Origin: Actinomycetes bacterium
GTDB lineage: Bacteria; Actinomycetota; Acidimicrobiia; Acidimicrobiales; RAAP-2
Direction: 5' to 3'
Assembly (NCBI GenBank): GCA_021781335.1
Contig: JAJXXA010000023.1
Location: 1 to 46,235, forward strand
DNA length: 46,235 nt
Shown here: in pieces, positions 35,998-44,332 of the stretch
How the letters are laid out: the number at the start of each line of letters is the position of its first letter
Position numbering within the stretch: the stretch's first letter is position 1
Program-made: the position numbers and the translations under genes
The notes under the pieces: model-generated
What the model was told of the DNA's origin: nothing
What the model saw: the letters and a program-made list of their open reading frames with translations, nothing else
Database searches by the model: none

Positions 35998-36950
35998 ATG
36001 TGATCGGCCGGTATCTGGCCGAGTCGGCCCGCCTGGTAGTCCTCGAAGGCCTGCTGGAGTTCTGCTCGTGTGTTCATGACGAAGGGGCCATACGCCGCCA
36101 CCGGTTCGCGTATCGGCTCGCCACCGAGGATCAGAACCTCGAAGGCTTCCGTGCGTGAATCCTGAGTCTCATTGGCCGACAGGACGACCACGTCACCGTC
36201 GACGTGCACAGCCATCTGCCCCTCTTCGAGGGCGTCGCGCTCGAGGCCGGCCGTGCCGCGGCCACTCAGGACGTACGTCAGCGCGTTGTACTCGCGATTC
36301 CACGGCAGTACCAGTTGCCCTCCCGGCAAAAGAGTGGCGTGCACCAGTGTGATGGGGGTGTGCGTGGAACCAGGGCCTTGGACGTCGCCGAGCGATCCCG
36401 CAATCACGCGAATGATGGCGTCACCGTTCTCGTTGGTCAACAATGTCACCGCGTTCGACCCGATGTCCTGGTAGCGCGGTGAGGTCATCTTCAACTTCGA
36501 AGGAAGGTTGACCCAGAGCTGGATACCGTGGAAGAGTCCACCCGAGTCGATGAGCGCGTCTGGTGGTCGCTCGATGTGCAAGATGCCCGCGCCGGCGGTC
36601 ATCCACTGGGTTGCGCCGTTTTGGATCATTCCGCCGCCACCAATGGAGTCCTGATGCAGGAACGTGCCTTCGATCATGTAGGTGACGGTCTCGAACCCGC
36701 GGTGAGGGTGCCAAGGCGTACCTTTGGGCTCGCCGGGTCCGTAATCGATCTCGCCCATCTGGTCCATGTGGATGAAGGGGTCGAGTTCGGCCAGGTCGAT
36801 GCCCGCAAACGCTCGACGGACCGGGAACCCCTCACCCTCGAGTCCACGGGGTGCGGTGGTGATGGACTTGACCCGACGAGCACGATCGTCGGGCTTCGCG
36901 GCGACGAGACGTGGTAGTTCGAGTGGATTATCGACAGAGACAGCGGGCAT
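35994..36950 (-). CDS. Pirin-family protein
   Basis: 318 aa, bicupin. Iron ligands match human pirin: H81 and H83 in WHPHRGFETVTYM, and H125 and E127 in AGILHIERP. The conserved HMDQMGEIDYGPGEP loop and C-terminal cupin (LTYVLSGRGTAGLE) are intact. Bacterial pirins include quercetinases and redox or metabolic regulators; role here unknown. The next gene upstream on the same strand ends 2 bp before its start, so the two may be cotranscribed. Confidence 0.93.
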   Translation of the reverse strand: MPAVSVDNPLELPRLVAAKPDDRARRVKSITTAPRGLEGEGFPVRRAFAGIDLAELDPFIHMDQMGEIDYGPGEPKGTPWHPHRGFETVTYMIEGTFLHQDSIGGGGMIQNGATQWMTAGAGILHIERPPDALIDSGGLFHGIQLWVNLPSKLKMTSPRYQDIGSNAVTLLTNENGDAIIRVIAGSLGDVQGPGSTHTPITLVHATLLPGGQLVLPWNREYNALTYVLSGRGTAGLERDALEEGQMAVHVDGDVVVLSANETQDSRTEAFEVLILGGEPIREPVAAYGPFVMNTRAELQQAFEDYQAGRLGQIPADHI

Positions 36951-36952
36951 GA

Positions 36953-37726
36953 CTACAGCCTAATGACGGTGTTCCTCATTTGAGACGAAGCCCGTCGAGC
37001 GAGCAGCGCCACGTTGATGACAATGAGCAGGGTTAGCGCCATCGCGACATTCCCCGGGCCCCAATCGAGGCCACCGCGTAGTGTCGAGACGCCGAACCAG
37101 TCGGCGAAGGATGCGCCGACGGGACGCGTGAGCACGTACGCGAACCAGAACGACGCGATGGCGTTGTTGTGGGTGAGCGCGAAGTAGAGCGCGGGAAGCG
37201 CCAGCAGGACGCTGAACCACACGGCTGAGCTGAAGAAGCCGAGATTCAGCGTGTACGCAGTCATGTCGCCGGCGGCGGTGCCCAGAGCGAAGGTGGCGGT
37301 GACAGTCGCCCAGTAGAAGAGTTCGCGTCGTGTTGTCGTGATGCTGTGGATCGAGAGCGTCGACTCGAAGGCGCGCCACGTTACAAAGATCGCGGCGAGT
37401 GCGAGCGCGAAGCAGGCGGCGGAAACGACGTAGGGGACGCCGAGACCTACGTGAACGGCGTCGGCACACATGGTGCCAAAGACGCTGACCATCACGACCG
37501 CGAACCAGTAGGTCGTGACGAGGTAGCGCGGCGCGCGAAGTTGAGCGTAGAGCGCGACACTGAACACCGCGCCGCCCGCGAGCACCGCGAGCACCGGCGA
37601 GAATCGGTGTACGAAGAAGTCCGAGGTCGACTCGCCCATCGCGGTCGTGAGGATCTTGAGGAACCAGAAGTCGGCGGTGGTGTTGGGTACTTTGCTCGAG
37701 CGAAATCTGCGGGTCAGTGACAACAT
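36953..37726 (-). CDS. COG4705/DUF347-type membrane protein
   Basis: 257 aa, about seven to eight membrane helices. KVPNTTADFWFLKILTTAMGES near the N-terminus and ELFYWATVTATFALGTAAGD in the middle are the two copies of the DUF347 repeat, with the family's TAMGE and GTAAGD signatures. ALTHNNAIASFWFAYVLTRPVGASFADW is the other conserved block. Proposed roles for relatives are in metal tolerance but not firmly established. It lies 2 bp from pirin and probably shares its message. CAT at 37726 is the assumed start. Confidence 0.85.
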   Translation of the reverse strand: MLSLTRRFRSSKVPNTTADFWFLKILTTAMGESTSDFFVHRFSPVLAVLAGGAVFSVALYAQLRAPRYLVTTYWFAVVMVSVFGTMCADAVHVGLGVPYVVSAACFALALAAIFVTWRAFESTLSIHSITTTRRELFYWATVTATFALGTAAGDMTAYTLNLGFFSSAVWFSVLLALPALYFALTHNNAIASFWFAYVLTRPVGASFADWFGVSTLRGGLDWGPGNVAMALTLLIVINVALLARRASSQMRNTVIRL

Positions 37727-37747
37727 GGCGGGAATTACTGCGTCACC

Positions 37748-38395
37748 TCACGAAGTGGCAGAGGAGAGTCGATCGAGGAACTTTTGCGGGTCAACGGCGA
37801 TAAAGAGGGCATTGGCTTCGGCGATCACCAGCGTCCCCGCCTCGACTTTGGCCGAGATCGAGAGTTTGCGGCCGTCTCGCTTCGCGAGCCACGCACGCGC
37901 CGTGATGGGCTGATTGATCGGCGTCGGTGCGACGTAGGTGATGTCCAACTGTGCGGTAAAGGCCAGTTCCTCATTGATGGCGAGCACGAGACCCATCGTC
38001 TCATCGATGAGCGCTGCAACGATGCCTCCGTGGGCGCGTCCGGGGGCTCCTTCAAATGCGTCGCCCAGGGACACCTCCATCACCGCGACATCCCCTTCGC
38101 GCCACAGTGAAGCGCCGAGACCCATGGGGTTGGCTCCCCCCGAGACAATGGAGTCGCTGAAGAGTTGGTGTCGTTCGCGCTGGCCCTCGACGGGTACCGC
38201 CATCTTGAAGTCCTCGAGTGAGCCGACCGGCAGGGTGCGTTGACGCGGCTCACCCGCACTCACGAGTTGGAGCACCTCATTGATCCGCGCTTCGATCTGC
38301 TCGAGTTCTTCTTCGTCGAGCTCACGCGAGACGAATTCGTGGCCGAGCTCGCGAAGCCGCGACGCCACTTGAATCCTTCGTTGATCGATGCTCAC
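37748..38395 (-). CDS. Acyl-CoA thioesterase, hotdog fold (THEM4/PaaI-like)
   Basis: 215 aa from GTG 38395. A helical N-terminus (REL...DEEELEQIEARINEVLQ, about 15-43) precedes the hotdog domain with GRAHGGIVAALIDETMGLVLA, the HGG plus helix-borne Asp/Glu pattern of the THEM4/PaaI group. The frame is open further upstream (to 38545) inside the aminotransferase, but the GTGA overlap with that gene's stop makes 38395 the natural start. Coupled to the aminotransferase. Acyl substrate unknown. Confidence 0.85.
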   Translation of the reverse strand: MSIDQRRIQVASRLRELGHEFVSRELDEEELEQIEARINEVLQLVSAGEPRQRTLPVGSLEDFKMAVPVEGQRERHQLFSDSIVSGGANPMGLGASLWREGDVAVMEVSLGDAFEGAPGRAHGGIVAALIDETMGLVLAINEELAFTAQLDITYVAPTPINQPITARAWLAKRDGRKLSISAKVEAGTLVIAEANALFIAVDPQKFLDRLSSATS

Positions 38396-39738
38396 TTGGT
38401 TCCGGTGTAGTACTTGTCGGCGACGGCGAGCGCGCGGTCGAGACGCGCGAGGCCCTCCCTCGCCTCTTCGTCGGTGATCGTGCACGGCGGCACTACGTGC
38501 AAGCGGTGGTAGTTCGAGAAGATGAGGAGGCCTTCGTTGCGACACGCCGCCACGATCTCGTTCATCGCGCTCGACGTTCCTCCGTAGGGCGCGAGGGGCT
38601 CTTTGCTCGAACGGTCAGTGACGAGTTCGAGGGCGAAGAACACGCCCACCCCGCGCACGTCACCAATGACGTGATGACGCTGTGCGAGTTCGTTGAGTCC
38701 AGGTCGTAGGACTTCGTCACCTATCCGCTTCGCGTTCTCGACAATGTGCTCATTCTGCATTGCTTCGATTGAGGCAACTGCCGCAGCGCAGGCGAGGGGG
38801 TGGCCCGAGTATGTGAGACCGCCCGGATACACGCGGTCGCTGAACGTGGCGTTGATGGCCTCGTTCACCACCACGCCACCCAGCGGGACGTAACCAGAGT
38901 TCACGCCCTTGGCGAAGGTGACGAGGTCGGGAGTCACGTCGTGCTGTTGATACGCGAACCACGAGCCCGTACGACCGAAGCCGGCCATCACTTCATCGGC
39001 GATGAAGACAATGCCGTAGCGGTCGCAGATCGCGCGTACGCCTTGCAGGAAGCCCTTGGGTGGGATCATGATCCCCGCCGTGCCCGGCACCGTCTCGAGG
39101 ATGATCGCCGCGATGCTCGAAGGTCCTTCGAAGAGGATCGTGTTCTCGAGGTTCTCGAGCGCGCGGTCGCGCTCTTCTTCCTCGTTGGTCGCGTGGAACA
39201 CCGAACGGTACAAGAACGGCCCAAAGAAGTGCACGACGCCAGCGGTCCCGTTGTCACTGGGCCAGCGGCGAGGGTCACCCGTCAGGTTGATCGACGTGGA
39301 CGTGCCGCCGTGATAACTGCGGTAGGCGGACATGATCTTGTGGCGACCCGTGTGCAGTCGCGCCATTCGAACGGCGTGTTCAACGGCCTCGGTCCCGCCG
39401 TTGGTGAAGAAGACTTTGGCGGCGCCGTCAAAAGAGTGATCGAGGATCAGTTCGGCGGCCCTATACCGAGCCTCGTAACCGTGCTGCGGTGCGATCGTGC
39501 ACAACAGCCCCGCTTGGTCTTGAATCGCCTTCACGACCGAGGGGTGTTGGTGACCGATGTTGGTGTTCACCAATTGAGAGGAGAAATCCAGATAGACCTT
39601 GCCACTCTCATCGGTGACATAGACCCCTTTGGCGTCTTTGATCATGAGTGGATTGATGGTGGATTGCGCCGACCACGAGTGGAACACCGATGCCTTTTCA
39701 CGCTCGAGGCTGGTCAACGAAGAGCGGTCTTGTGCCAT
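38392..39738 (-). CDS. Class III pyridoxal-phosphate aminotransferase
   Basis: 448 aa, fold-type I, omega-aminotransferase group. Schiff-base Lys277 is in LVTFAKGVNSGYVPLG, and Asp248 in FIADEVMAGFGRTG holds the PLP nitrogen. NGGTEAVEHAVRMAR (113-127) is the phosphate-binding region. Closest in pattern to taurine/beta-alanine or 4-aminobutyrate-type enzymes that use pyruvate or 2-oxoglutarate; amino donor not predicted. First gene of a two-gene operon with the thioesterase. Confidence 0.93.
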   Translation of the reverse strand: MAQDRSSLTSLEREKASVFHSWSAQSTINPLMIKDAKGVYVTDESGKVYLDFSSQLVNTNIGHQHPSVVKAIQDQAGLLCTIAPQHGYEARYRAAELILDHSFDGAAKVFFTNGGTEAVEHAVRMARLHTGRHKIMSAYRSYHGGTSTSINLTGDPRRWPSDNGTAGVVHFFGPFLYRSVFHATNEEEERDRALENLENTILFEGPSSIAAIILETVPGTAGIMIPPKGFLQGVRAICDRYGIVFIADEVMAGFGRTGSWFAYQQHDVTPDLVTFAKGVNSGYVPLGGVVVNEAINATFSDRVYPGGLTYSGHPLACAAAVASIEAMQNEHIVENAKRIGDEVLRPGLNELAQRHHVIGDVRGVGVFFALELVTDRSSKEPLAPYGGTSSAMNEIVAACRNEGLLIFSNYHRLHVVPPCTITDEEAREGLARLDRALAVADKYYTGTK

Positions 39739-39842
39739 ATCACGTCCTTTAGATACCTACCAAAGACCGTAACGCATCGGCGCCTTCGCCCAAAATTCGG
39801 CGCTCCATGTCCAAGGCTTGCGTGGGTTGCTAGCTTCTGGCC

Positions 39843-40115
39843 ATGGGTAGTCAGCGAGTCCCGGGTGGGGTGGTCCACAGATTGCCGGTGGATCTACGAG
39901 AGGCGTTGACCAAGAATTCCGTTGCGCTTGCCGCGTGGCGCGATATCACGCCATTGGCTCGCAACGAATTCATATGTTGGGTGGAGGATGCCAAAAGAGA
40001 TCTCACCAGGGAACGTCGAATTCGCCGCACACAAGAGGAACTTGAAGACGGTCTGCGCCGACCCTGCTGCTGGCCGGGTTGCCAGCACCGAGAACGGACA
40101 GGTTCAGCGCGGTAG
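39843..40115 (+). CDS. YdeI/OmdA-like domain protein
   Basis: 90 aa, matching the C-terminal YdeI/OmpD-associated (OmdA) domain: VHRLPVDLREALTKNSVALAAW, LARNEFICWVEDAKRDLTRERRI, then RPCCWPGCQHR. The CCWPGC tail is typical of a short actinobacterial subgroup and could bind metal. Lacks the N-terminal DUF1905 domain of longer relatives. TAGCTT six bases before the ATG suggests a leaderless start. YdeI is linked to resistance to antimicrobial peptides in Bacillus; the role here is unknown. It is the last gene before repeat copy A. Confidence 0.8.
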   Translation: MGSQRVPGGVVHRLPVDLREALTKNSVALAAWRDITPLARNEFICWVEDAKRDLTRERRIRRTQEELEDGLRRPCCWPGCQHRERTGSAR

Positions 40116-40133
40116 CGTCGCATCTGGATGTCG

Positions 40134-40275
40134 CCACCACAGTCTCGTGGTGGGGGATTCACGAAAGTGAAGAGCCAAGGGGCACTTGGGCTCTGAAATT
40201 GACCCACGACGCTCGATTGAATCTGGACGGTAAATAAATAGGGGCAGCGTTAACGGAGGGGCCTTTGATCAGGAA
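40134..40275. repeat. Repeat copy A
   Basis: 40146-40168 is a 23-bp sequence identical to 44464-44486 (core GGTGGGGGATTCACGAAAGT). Downstream both copies keep a hairpin-forming GCCAAGGGG...GGGCTCTG block, then GCGTTAAC and GATCAGGAA, so the homology spans about 130 bp with drift. CCACCAC (40134-40140) pairs with GTGGTGG (40147-40153). No transposase is nearby. Confidence 0.7.
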
Positions 40276-40334
40276 TTCTTCTGTCGCAGCCACTCTCAGA
40301 GCCCTGTTTGGAGCTCTTAGTGTCTGAATTCTGG

Positions 40335-40347
40335 TAATCTATTGGCT
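40335..40347 (+). promoter_or_regulatory. Candidate leaderless promoter of the Phd-like gene
   Basis: TAATCT (40335-40340) ends seven bases before the ATG at 40348. No convincing -35 is seen at 17 bp. This spacing supports ATG 40348 over the TTG at 40342. Confidence 0.4.
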
Positions 40348-40863
40348 ATGTCTTGGCAACTGAGTGCCTCTTCGTGGGCAACCGACACTGTACGACGCAT
40401 GTCAAGCACGCCCCCCCAACACCGCTTCCGCAAGTCGCAGCTACGTGACCCGAAGGTTCTGGCAATGGCCTCTCGCGAAGTTGTCGAGATCATCACCGGA
40501 GACGACGACGGGGTGGCGATGCTTCCCTGGCGGGCCTATATCAACCTCAAACGAGTTCTCGACTATGCCGCCGGCTTCGTCCAGCTGAGCGTCGCCGCAG
40601 TGCACCCCGACACCCCCCGCGCACTGCTGGGGGACTACGCGTTTTTCGCTGACTTCGACCAGGGTGATCGAGCGCGCTTCATGGAGGCGTTCGGCGAGGC
40701 AGTTGCTGAGTCCATCCGGCTTGGAGATCCTCGACCGGTGGAGTTCTTAATCAATGCCTATCGAACTGTCGCGAAGGGACTCACAGTGAGCAGCGCAGTC
40801 TTCAGCGGCGAGATGAGCCCGGAGGTCGAAGAGAGGTTGTCCGCGAAGGTACCTCGTAGGTGA
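40348..40863 (+). CDS. Phd/YefM-like putative antitoxin
   Basis: 171 aa from ATG 40348. Residues about 28-85 (FRKSQLRDPKVLAMASREVVEI, VAMLPWRAYINLKRVLDYAAG) follow the Phd pattern, with a SxLR...S/A-x-x-V DNA-binding half and a strand-helix, seen in long actinobacterial prevent-host-death proteins. The C-terminal part (DYAFFADFDQGDRARFMEAFGEAV) is helical and acidic, suitable for wrapping a toxin. Its stop overlaps the GNAT gene in GTGA. Similarity is moderate, and I judge it by layout as much as sequence. Alternative: a regulator unrelated to toxin-antitoxin systems. Confidence 0.6.
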   Translation: MSWQLSASSWATDTVRRMSSTPPQHRFRKSQLRDPKVLAMASREVVEIITGDDDGVAMLPWRAYINLKRVLDYAAGFVQLSVAAVHPDTPRALLGDYAFFADFDQGDRARFMEAFGEAVAESIRLGDPRPVEFLINAYRTVAKGLTVSSAVFSGEMSPEVEERLSAKVPRR

Positions 40864-41303
40864 CCGTTCGTCGACTGGGCGCCGGCTCCTTCTGGGTGCT
40901 CGCCGACTTCGTCTCGCCGGAACCGAGAGATCCGTGGGTGCGTGAGTCCGAGGACTTCCTGGCGATAGTTGCACCGACCCAGATGGGTGACGCTAGTGGC
41001 TCTACCATCGTGCAAGTCAGCGATGCCGAGGGCGAGTTGATCGCCGCAGCGGCGTATCGCCCACATCAGCGGCTCTACGCTACGCACTTGCAGTGCTTCG
41101 TCGTCGCTCCGAGGCTGCGCGGTCACGGCTTCGCGCAGAGGTCATTCGAGGAGCTGCTCGAGTGGCTTCGGACGCAGGGTGACTCGCCCGACTTCGTGAC
41201 CTGGGCGGTGCGCGAAGAGAACGCCCCGATGCTCCGAGTGTCGTCTCACCTGGGGGAGGGGACTCCACCCGCCAGTGGACTGATCCACTTTCATCATCCT
41301 TGA
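40860..41303 (+). CDS. GNAT-fold protein, putative toxin partner
   Basis: 147 aa. The GNAT core is LQCFVVAPRLRGHGFAQRSFEELLEWL (acetyl-CoA loop R-x-x-G-x-G/A, about 79-105), then FVTWAVREENAPMLRVSSHLG. GNAT toxins known from type II systems (TacT, AtaT) acetylate aminoacyl-tRNA but are usually paired with ribbon-helix-helix antitoxins; here the coupled partner is Phd-like. GTG start inside the GTGA overlap. It could equally be an ordinary acetyltransferase cotranscribed with a regulator. Confidence 0.7.
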   Translation: MTVRRLGAGSFWVLADFVSPEPRDPWVRESEDFLAIVAPTQMGDASGSTIVQVSDAEGELIAAAAYRPHQRLYATHLQCFVVAPRLRGHGFAQRSFEELLEWLRTQGDSPDFVTWAVREENAPMLRVSSHLGEGTPPASGLIHFHHP

Positions 41304-41363
41304 GTGGTTTCGTGGGCGGGACTTGAGATGGCCGGTGAGCCGTGAACTGGAGACCCCCCTTTT

Positions 41364-41392
41364 TGTAATGACGAGGGCGCCCGTGACGTATA
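41364..41392 (+). promoter_or_regulatory. Candidate ECF-sigma autoregulated promoter
   Basis: TGTAAT (41364-41369), 17-bp spacer, CGTATA (41387-41392). This resembles the TGTAAC/CGTATC-type promoters recognised by several actinobacterial ECF sigma factors. It ends four bases before the GTG and seven before the ATG of the sigma gene, so the transcript would be leaderless. Confidence 0.55.
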
Positions 41393-41399
41393 GAGAGTG

Positions 41400-41915
41400 A
41401 TGGTGACAATCAGGCCAGTGGGCAACGACGGGCGATTCGAGGAGTTCTTCCGAACGCACTACGAGCGCGTTCGGCGCTACGTGGCGCGGCGCACGTCCGC
41501 CGGTCTGGTCGATGACGTGACGAGTGCAGCCTTCACCGTGGCCTGGCGCAAGTTCGACACCGTTGACGAGCCCTCGATCGCCTGGGTCATCCGAATCGCC
41601 AGCCTCGAATTGGCCAACGTCCGTCGCAAGGAACTACGGCGACAGAGCCGTGAACGTTCGTGGTTAGAGCGCCCCGCCGGGCCGGTCGCGACGACTGATC
41701 ACGAGGCGCTCGTCGCCGCACTCGACGACCTCTCTGACATCGATCGCGAGATCGTGCGTCTGGTCCACTGGGATGAACTGGCCCGCAGCGAGATCGCCGA
41801 GGTCCTCGGCATCAGTGTGGGTGCGGTCAACGTCCGCTACCACCGCGCCCTGAGCCGGCTGGAGGCTCGACTTCACGCTCACGAGACAAACACAACACAG
41901 GAGGTTCCCCGATGA
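41400..41915 (+). CDS. ECF-type RNA polymerase sigma factor
   Basis: 171 aa. Sigma region 2 (about 10-75: FEEFFRTHYERVRRYVARRTS...DDVTSAAFTVAWRKF) binds the -10 and core polymerase. Region 4 (about 108-160: LDDLSDIDREIVRLVHWDELARSEIAEVLGISVGAVNVRYHRAL) is a clear HTH for the -35. No region 3, as in ECF factors. Start ATG 41400; GTG 41397 is possible. Coupled by ATGA overlap to the following membrane protein, which occupies the anti-sigma position. Confidence 0.93.
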   Translation: MVTIRPVGNDGRFEEFFRTHYERVRRYVARRTSAGLVDDVTSAAFTVAWRKFDTVDEPSIAWVIRIASLELANVRRKELRRQSRERSWLERPAGPVATTDHEALVAALDDLSDIDREIVRLVHWDELARSEIAEVLGISVGAVNVRYHRALSRLEARLHAHETNTTQEVPR

Positions 41916-43030
41916 CGCACGACCTGGACCGCATGATCCGCGAGCTAGACCCCGCGCGGACACTCGACACTGGTGACGTCGACGCCGCCTGGCGCGACCT
42001 GACGAGTCGTGTCGCCGTTGCGGCGCCCACACGACGCCGACGTACTCGTCCGCTCATTGCCGTCGGGTCAATTGGCACACTGGTGACCGCGGGGGTCCTG
42101 TTGGTGAGCACTCTCACGACGAGCCCGCTCTCGGCCGCGGCGGCGACACTGTCGCGAGCCGCCCACCTGGACGCGGCAGCCGCAGCCTTGCCCGCGCTCT
42201 CGCCGGGCCAGTCCTACCACCAGCTCGAGTCCGTCGCGGCGACCTGCCAATTCGCGTCGCCCGTGATGCCCGCGGGGTCGGCGCCGATCACGTACCGCTC
42301 AACGGGCACAGTCGAAAGTTGGACAAGTTCGAGCGGCGCGACGTACGTCACCATCACTCCGTCGCCCGTCGCCCTGAACGGTGGGTTCGCCTCGGCGACC
42401 GACCTGGCTCGCTGGGAGTCACTGGGTCGACCTTTCATTCCCTGTGCGCTGGGCGGTAGCGACAACACGCTCAACGCCAATCCGGCGAACGCGAACCCGG
42501 GCGCGTACGGGGGTTTTTCGGCCACCGTGGTGGGCTGGTCAGGCTTTGGATTCAACCTCGGCTCGAGTGTGACCTCGATCACTCAGGACGTCGCGCGGGT
42601 GAACGCGCTCCCGTCAGACCCGAACACGCTCGCGGCGATGCTCGCCGCCGGAGAGATCGCCCCGGACGGGACCGTGTCCTCCACGCCACAGAGCTGCCCC
42701 GTCGGCGCGAGTGCTTCGGGCAGTGGTTGCAGCCCGGTTCAGCAGGTCCAAGTCATCGCCCAACTCCTCCAATTACCCGACGCCTCGGCCAAGCTCGGCT
42801 CGGCGCTCTACCAGGTAGCGGCCGGTCTGCCGGGAACGAGTTTGATCGGCACCGTGACCACACCGCTCGAGGCTACGGGTACGGCGCTCAGCGTGCCCCT
42901 CTCCTCGACCGAGACCTTGGAGCTAGTCATCGATCCGACGACGGGCGCGTTGCTGGAGGCTTCGGCCCTCAGCGGTGGTTCATTGTTGGCCTCGATCAGT
43001 TACGGCCCGATTGCCGTCGTGAACCGATGA
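41912..43030 (+). CDS. Putative anti-sigma-position membrane protein (CU044_5270-like)
   Basis: 372 aa. A short cytoplasmic N-terminus (1-45: LDRMIRELDPARTLDTGDVDAAWRDL) is followed by one transmembrane helix (about 48-70) and a large Ala/Ser/Thr-rich extracytoplasmic domain with two Cys pairs. Encoded in ATGA overlap with the sigma factor, with AGGAGG ahead. The layout is that of an anti-sigma factor, but no zinc-binding HxxxCxxC motif is present. It may bind sigma through another fold or be a lipoprotein-like sensor. The extracytoplasmic part resembles proteins annotated CU044_5270 that follow ECF genes. Confidence 0.75.
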   Translation: MTHDLDRMIRELDPARTLDTGDVDAAWRDLTSRVAVAAPTRRRRTRPLIAVGSIGTLVTAGVLLVSTLTTSPLSAAAATLSRAAHLDAAAAALPALSPGQSYHQLESVAATCQFASPVMPAGSAPITYRSTGTVESWTSSSGATYVTITPSPVALNGGFASATDLARWESLGRPFIPCALGGSDNTLNANPANANPGAYGGFSATVVGWSGFGFNLGSSVTSITQDVARVNALPSDPNTLAAMLAAGEIAPDGTVSSTPQSCPVGASASGSGCSPVQQVQVIAQLLQLPDASAKLGSALYQVAAGLPGTSLIGTVTTPLEATGTALSVPLSSTETLELVIDPTTGALLEASALSGGSLLASISYGPIAVVNR

Positions 43031-43102
43031 GCATCGTCGCGTCACTCCTGAGGTTCCCAGAAACCGCAGGATTCCAAGCGAACTCGAGGTGAGGATGCTC
43101 CG

Positions 43103-43363
43103 GTGGGATTTTTGACTCGACTCTTGATTCCAAGGAGCGTGCGGCGAGGCGCACACCCAACGAGGGTGGTGAAGAGCGCCTTCACGCCCAAGAGCATCAA
43201 GAGCGCTCGACGGGTGCTGCACCCAGTTAGCGCTGCCACCTATGCCCTAACGCGTTCCCTGAATACGACACGACCATCACGGGCGCCCCACTATCGTCAC
43301 GGGACGTGCACGGTGCGGCACCGAACGCGAGAAGCGGCGGCCAAGTGCAAGCGCACCTTCTAG
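43103..43363 (+). CDS. Small basic conserved-type protein
   Basis: 86 aa, strongly basic. The N-terminus GFLTRLLIPRSVRRGAHPTRV and C-terminus HGTCTVRHRTREAAAKCKRTF resemble a family of small actinobacterial proteins with a conserved HG-x-CTVxHRT block. GTG start with GAGG upstream. Monocistronic. The Cys/His content hints at metal or nucleic-acid binding; function unknown. Confidence 0.65.
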   Translation: MGFLTRLLIPRSVRRGAHPTRVVKSAFTPKSIKSARRVLHPVSAATYALTRSLNTTRPSRAPHYRHGTCTVRHRTREAAAKCKRTF

Positions 43364-43467
43364 TCACAATTCTGATCAGGTATTAATTTCAGTGGAGTAC
43401 ACCCGACCGCATGGGCGTCGCAGTCAGACATAACCGGATTCACTTACCTAGACGTTCTAGAGGGAGG

Positions 43468-44181
43468 CTAACGGCTTGCTGGGAGCAGAGTCCACGTCTG
43501 CCCCCCATTGACCGACTGGTACTGAGCGCGTGAGATGACGACGCCTGTTCGCTGACCGGTGCCGGTCCGAGCGACGTCCACGATCATGGCTCGGCGTGGG
43601 AGTGCTGGAGTGATCCACCACTCGAGCAAGGGTGGTTCCACGGCCTCGATTGCGCCAAGTCGGTCCGCGAGGAACCAGTGATGGCCGGCGTCGGTGGTCA
43701 CGTAGAGCCACTGGTTGCCGTAGGCCACGGCGGTGGACGCAGAGTAGGCGTTGATGTAGACCGCGCCCGCGCCCGCGTCGGCCCAGGGACCCGACCAGTA
43801 GGGACTGTCGATTCTCCAAGTCACGCCGCCATTGGTGGACCTCAACGGATACTCGAAGCCGTTGAGGTAGGTCAACGCGTATCCCACGTCGTTGGAGAAC
43901 GACGCGGTCCACGAGTAGTACTTCTTCGCTCGCGCGATCTCGCTCGTACTGACAACCGAACCGAAGACTCGACTCGGCGGATTCGTTCCGCGAAATAGGG
44001 TCACGAGATGTCCCGTAACTCGCGGAGCCCAGTTATTCGTTGTCGCAGCTCGTTGGCGAGCGTGGCTCGTTAATGCGGAGCTGGTGTTGGGTTGAGAGGC
44101 CACGAACGTGATGGTCGCGACGAAGGCAACGCCAATGACGCTCAGGACAACACGGGTCCGGTGCACTAGTCTCCCTCTCAT
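43468..44181 (-). CDS. Secreted BNR/sialidase-like repeat protein
   Basis: 237 aa from ATG 44181; a longer frame to 44355 adds a non-signal leader. A signal peptide or anchor (about 8-29) precedes a domain with Asp-box-like motifs: LRSTNGGVTWRIDSPYW, VTTDAGHHWFLAD and QSVNGGQTWTLLPAS, each Ser/Thr-x-(Asn/Asp)-x-Gly-x-x-Trp. These form beta-propeller blades in sialidases, Ycf48 and related proteins. Only three boxes are seen, so the propeller is short or incomplete. Catalytic sialidase residues are not recognisable. Surface binding protein of unknown role. Confidence 0.72.
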   Translation of the reverse strand: MRGRLVHRTRVVLSVIGVAFVATITFVASQPNTSSALTSHARQRAATTNNWAPRVTGHLVTLFRGTNPPSRVFGSVVSTSEIARAKKYYSWTASFSNDVGYALTYLNGFEYPLRSTNGGVTWRIDSPYWSGPWADAGAGAVYINAYSASTAVAYGNQWLYVTTDAGHHWFLADRLGAIEAVEPPLLEWWITPALPRRAMIVDVARTGTGQRTGVVISRAQYQSVNGGQTWTLLPASR

Positions 44182-44332
44182 AACGGCGTGAAGCACGGCT
44201 ACTCGGCGACAGTCTTGCTGTTTCGGACGGATCCAACCATAGACGACTTTCGATGGATTTTCTTTCGGCCCAGCGGACGCAACATCGCCGATGCGTCTAT
44301 CGCTCCTGGCTGCAAGCACGAGACCGCTTCGA

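Noticed and set aside
38800-39909. 369-codon open frame on the plus strand
   Set aside because: Lies opposite the class III aminotransferase, which has all catalytic residues; Arg/Val/Asp-rich translation without motifs.
40144-40170. Repeat A as a fragment of a tRNA 3' end
   Set aside because: CCCCCACCA can be read on the minus strand, but no T arm or GTTCRA sequence is present.
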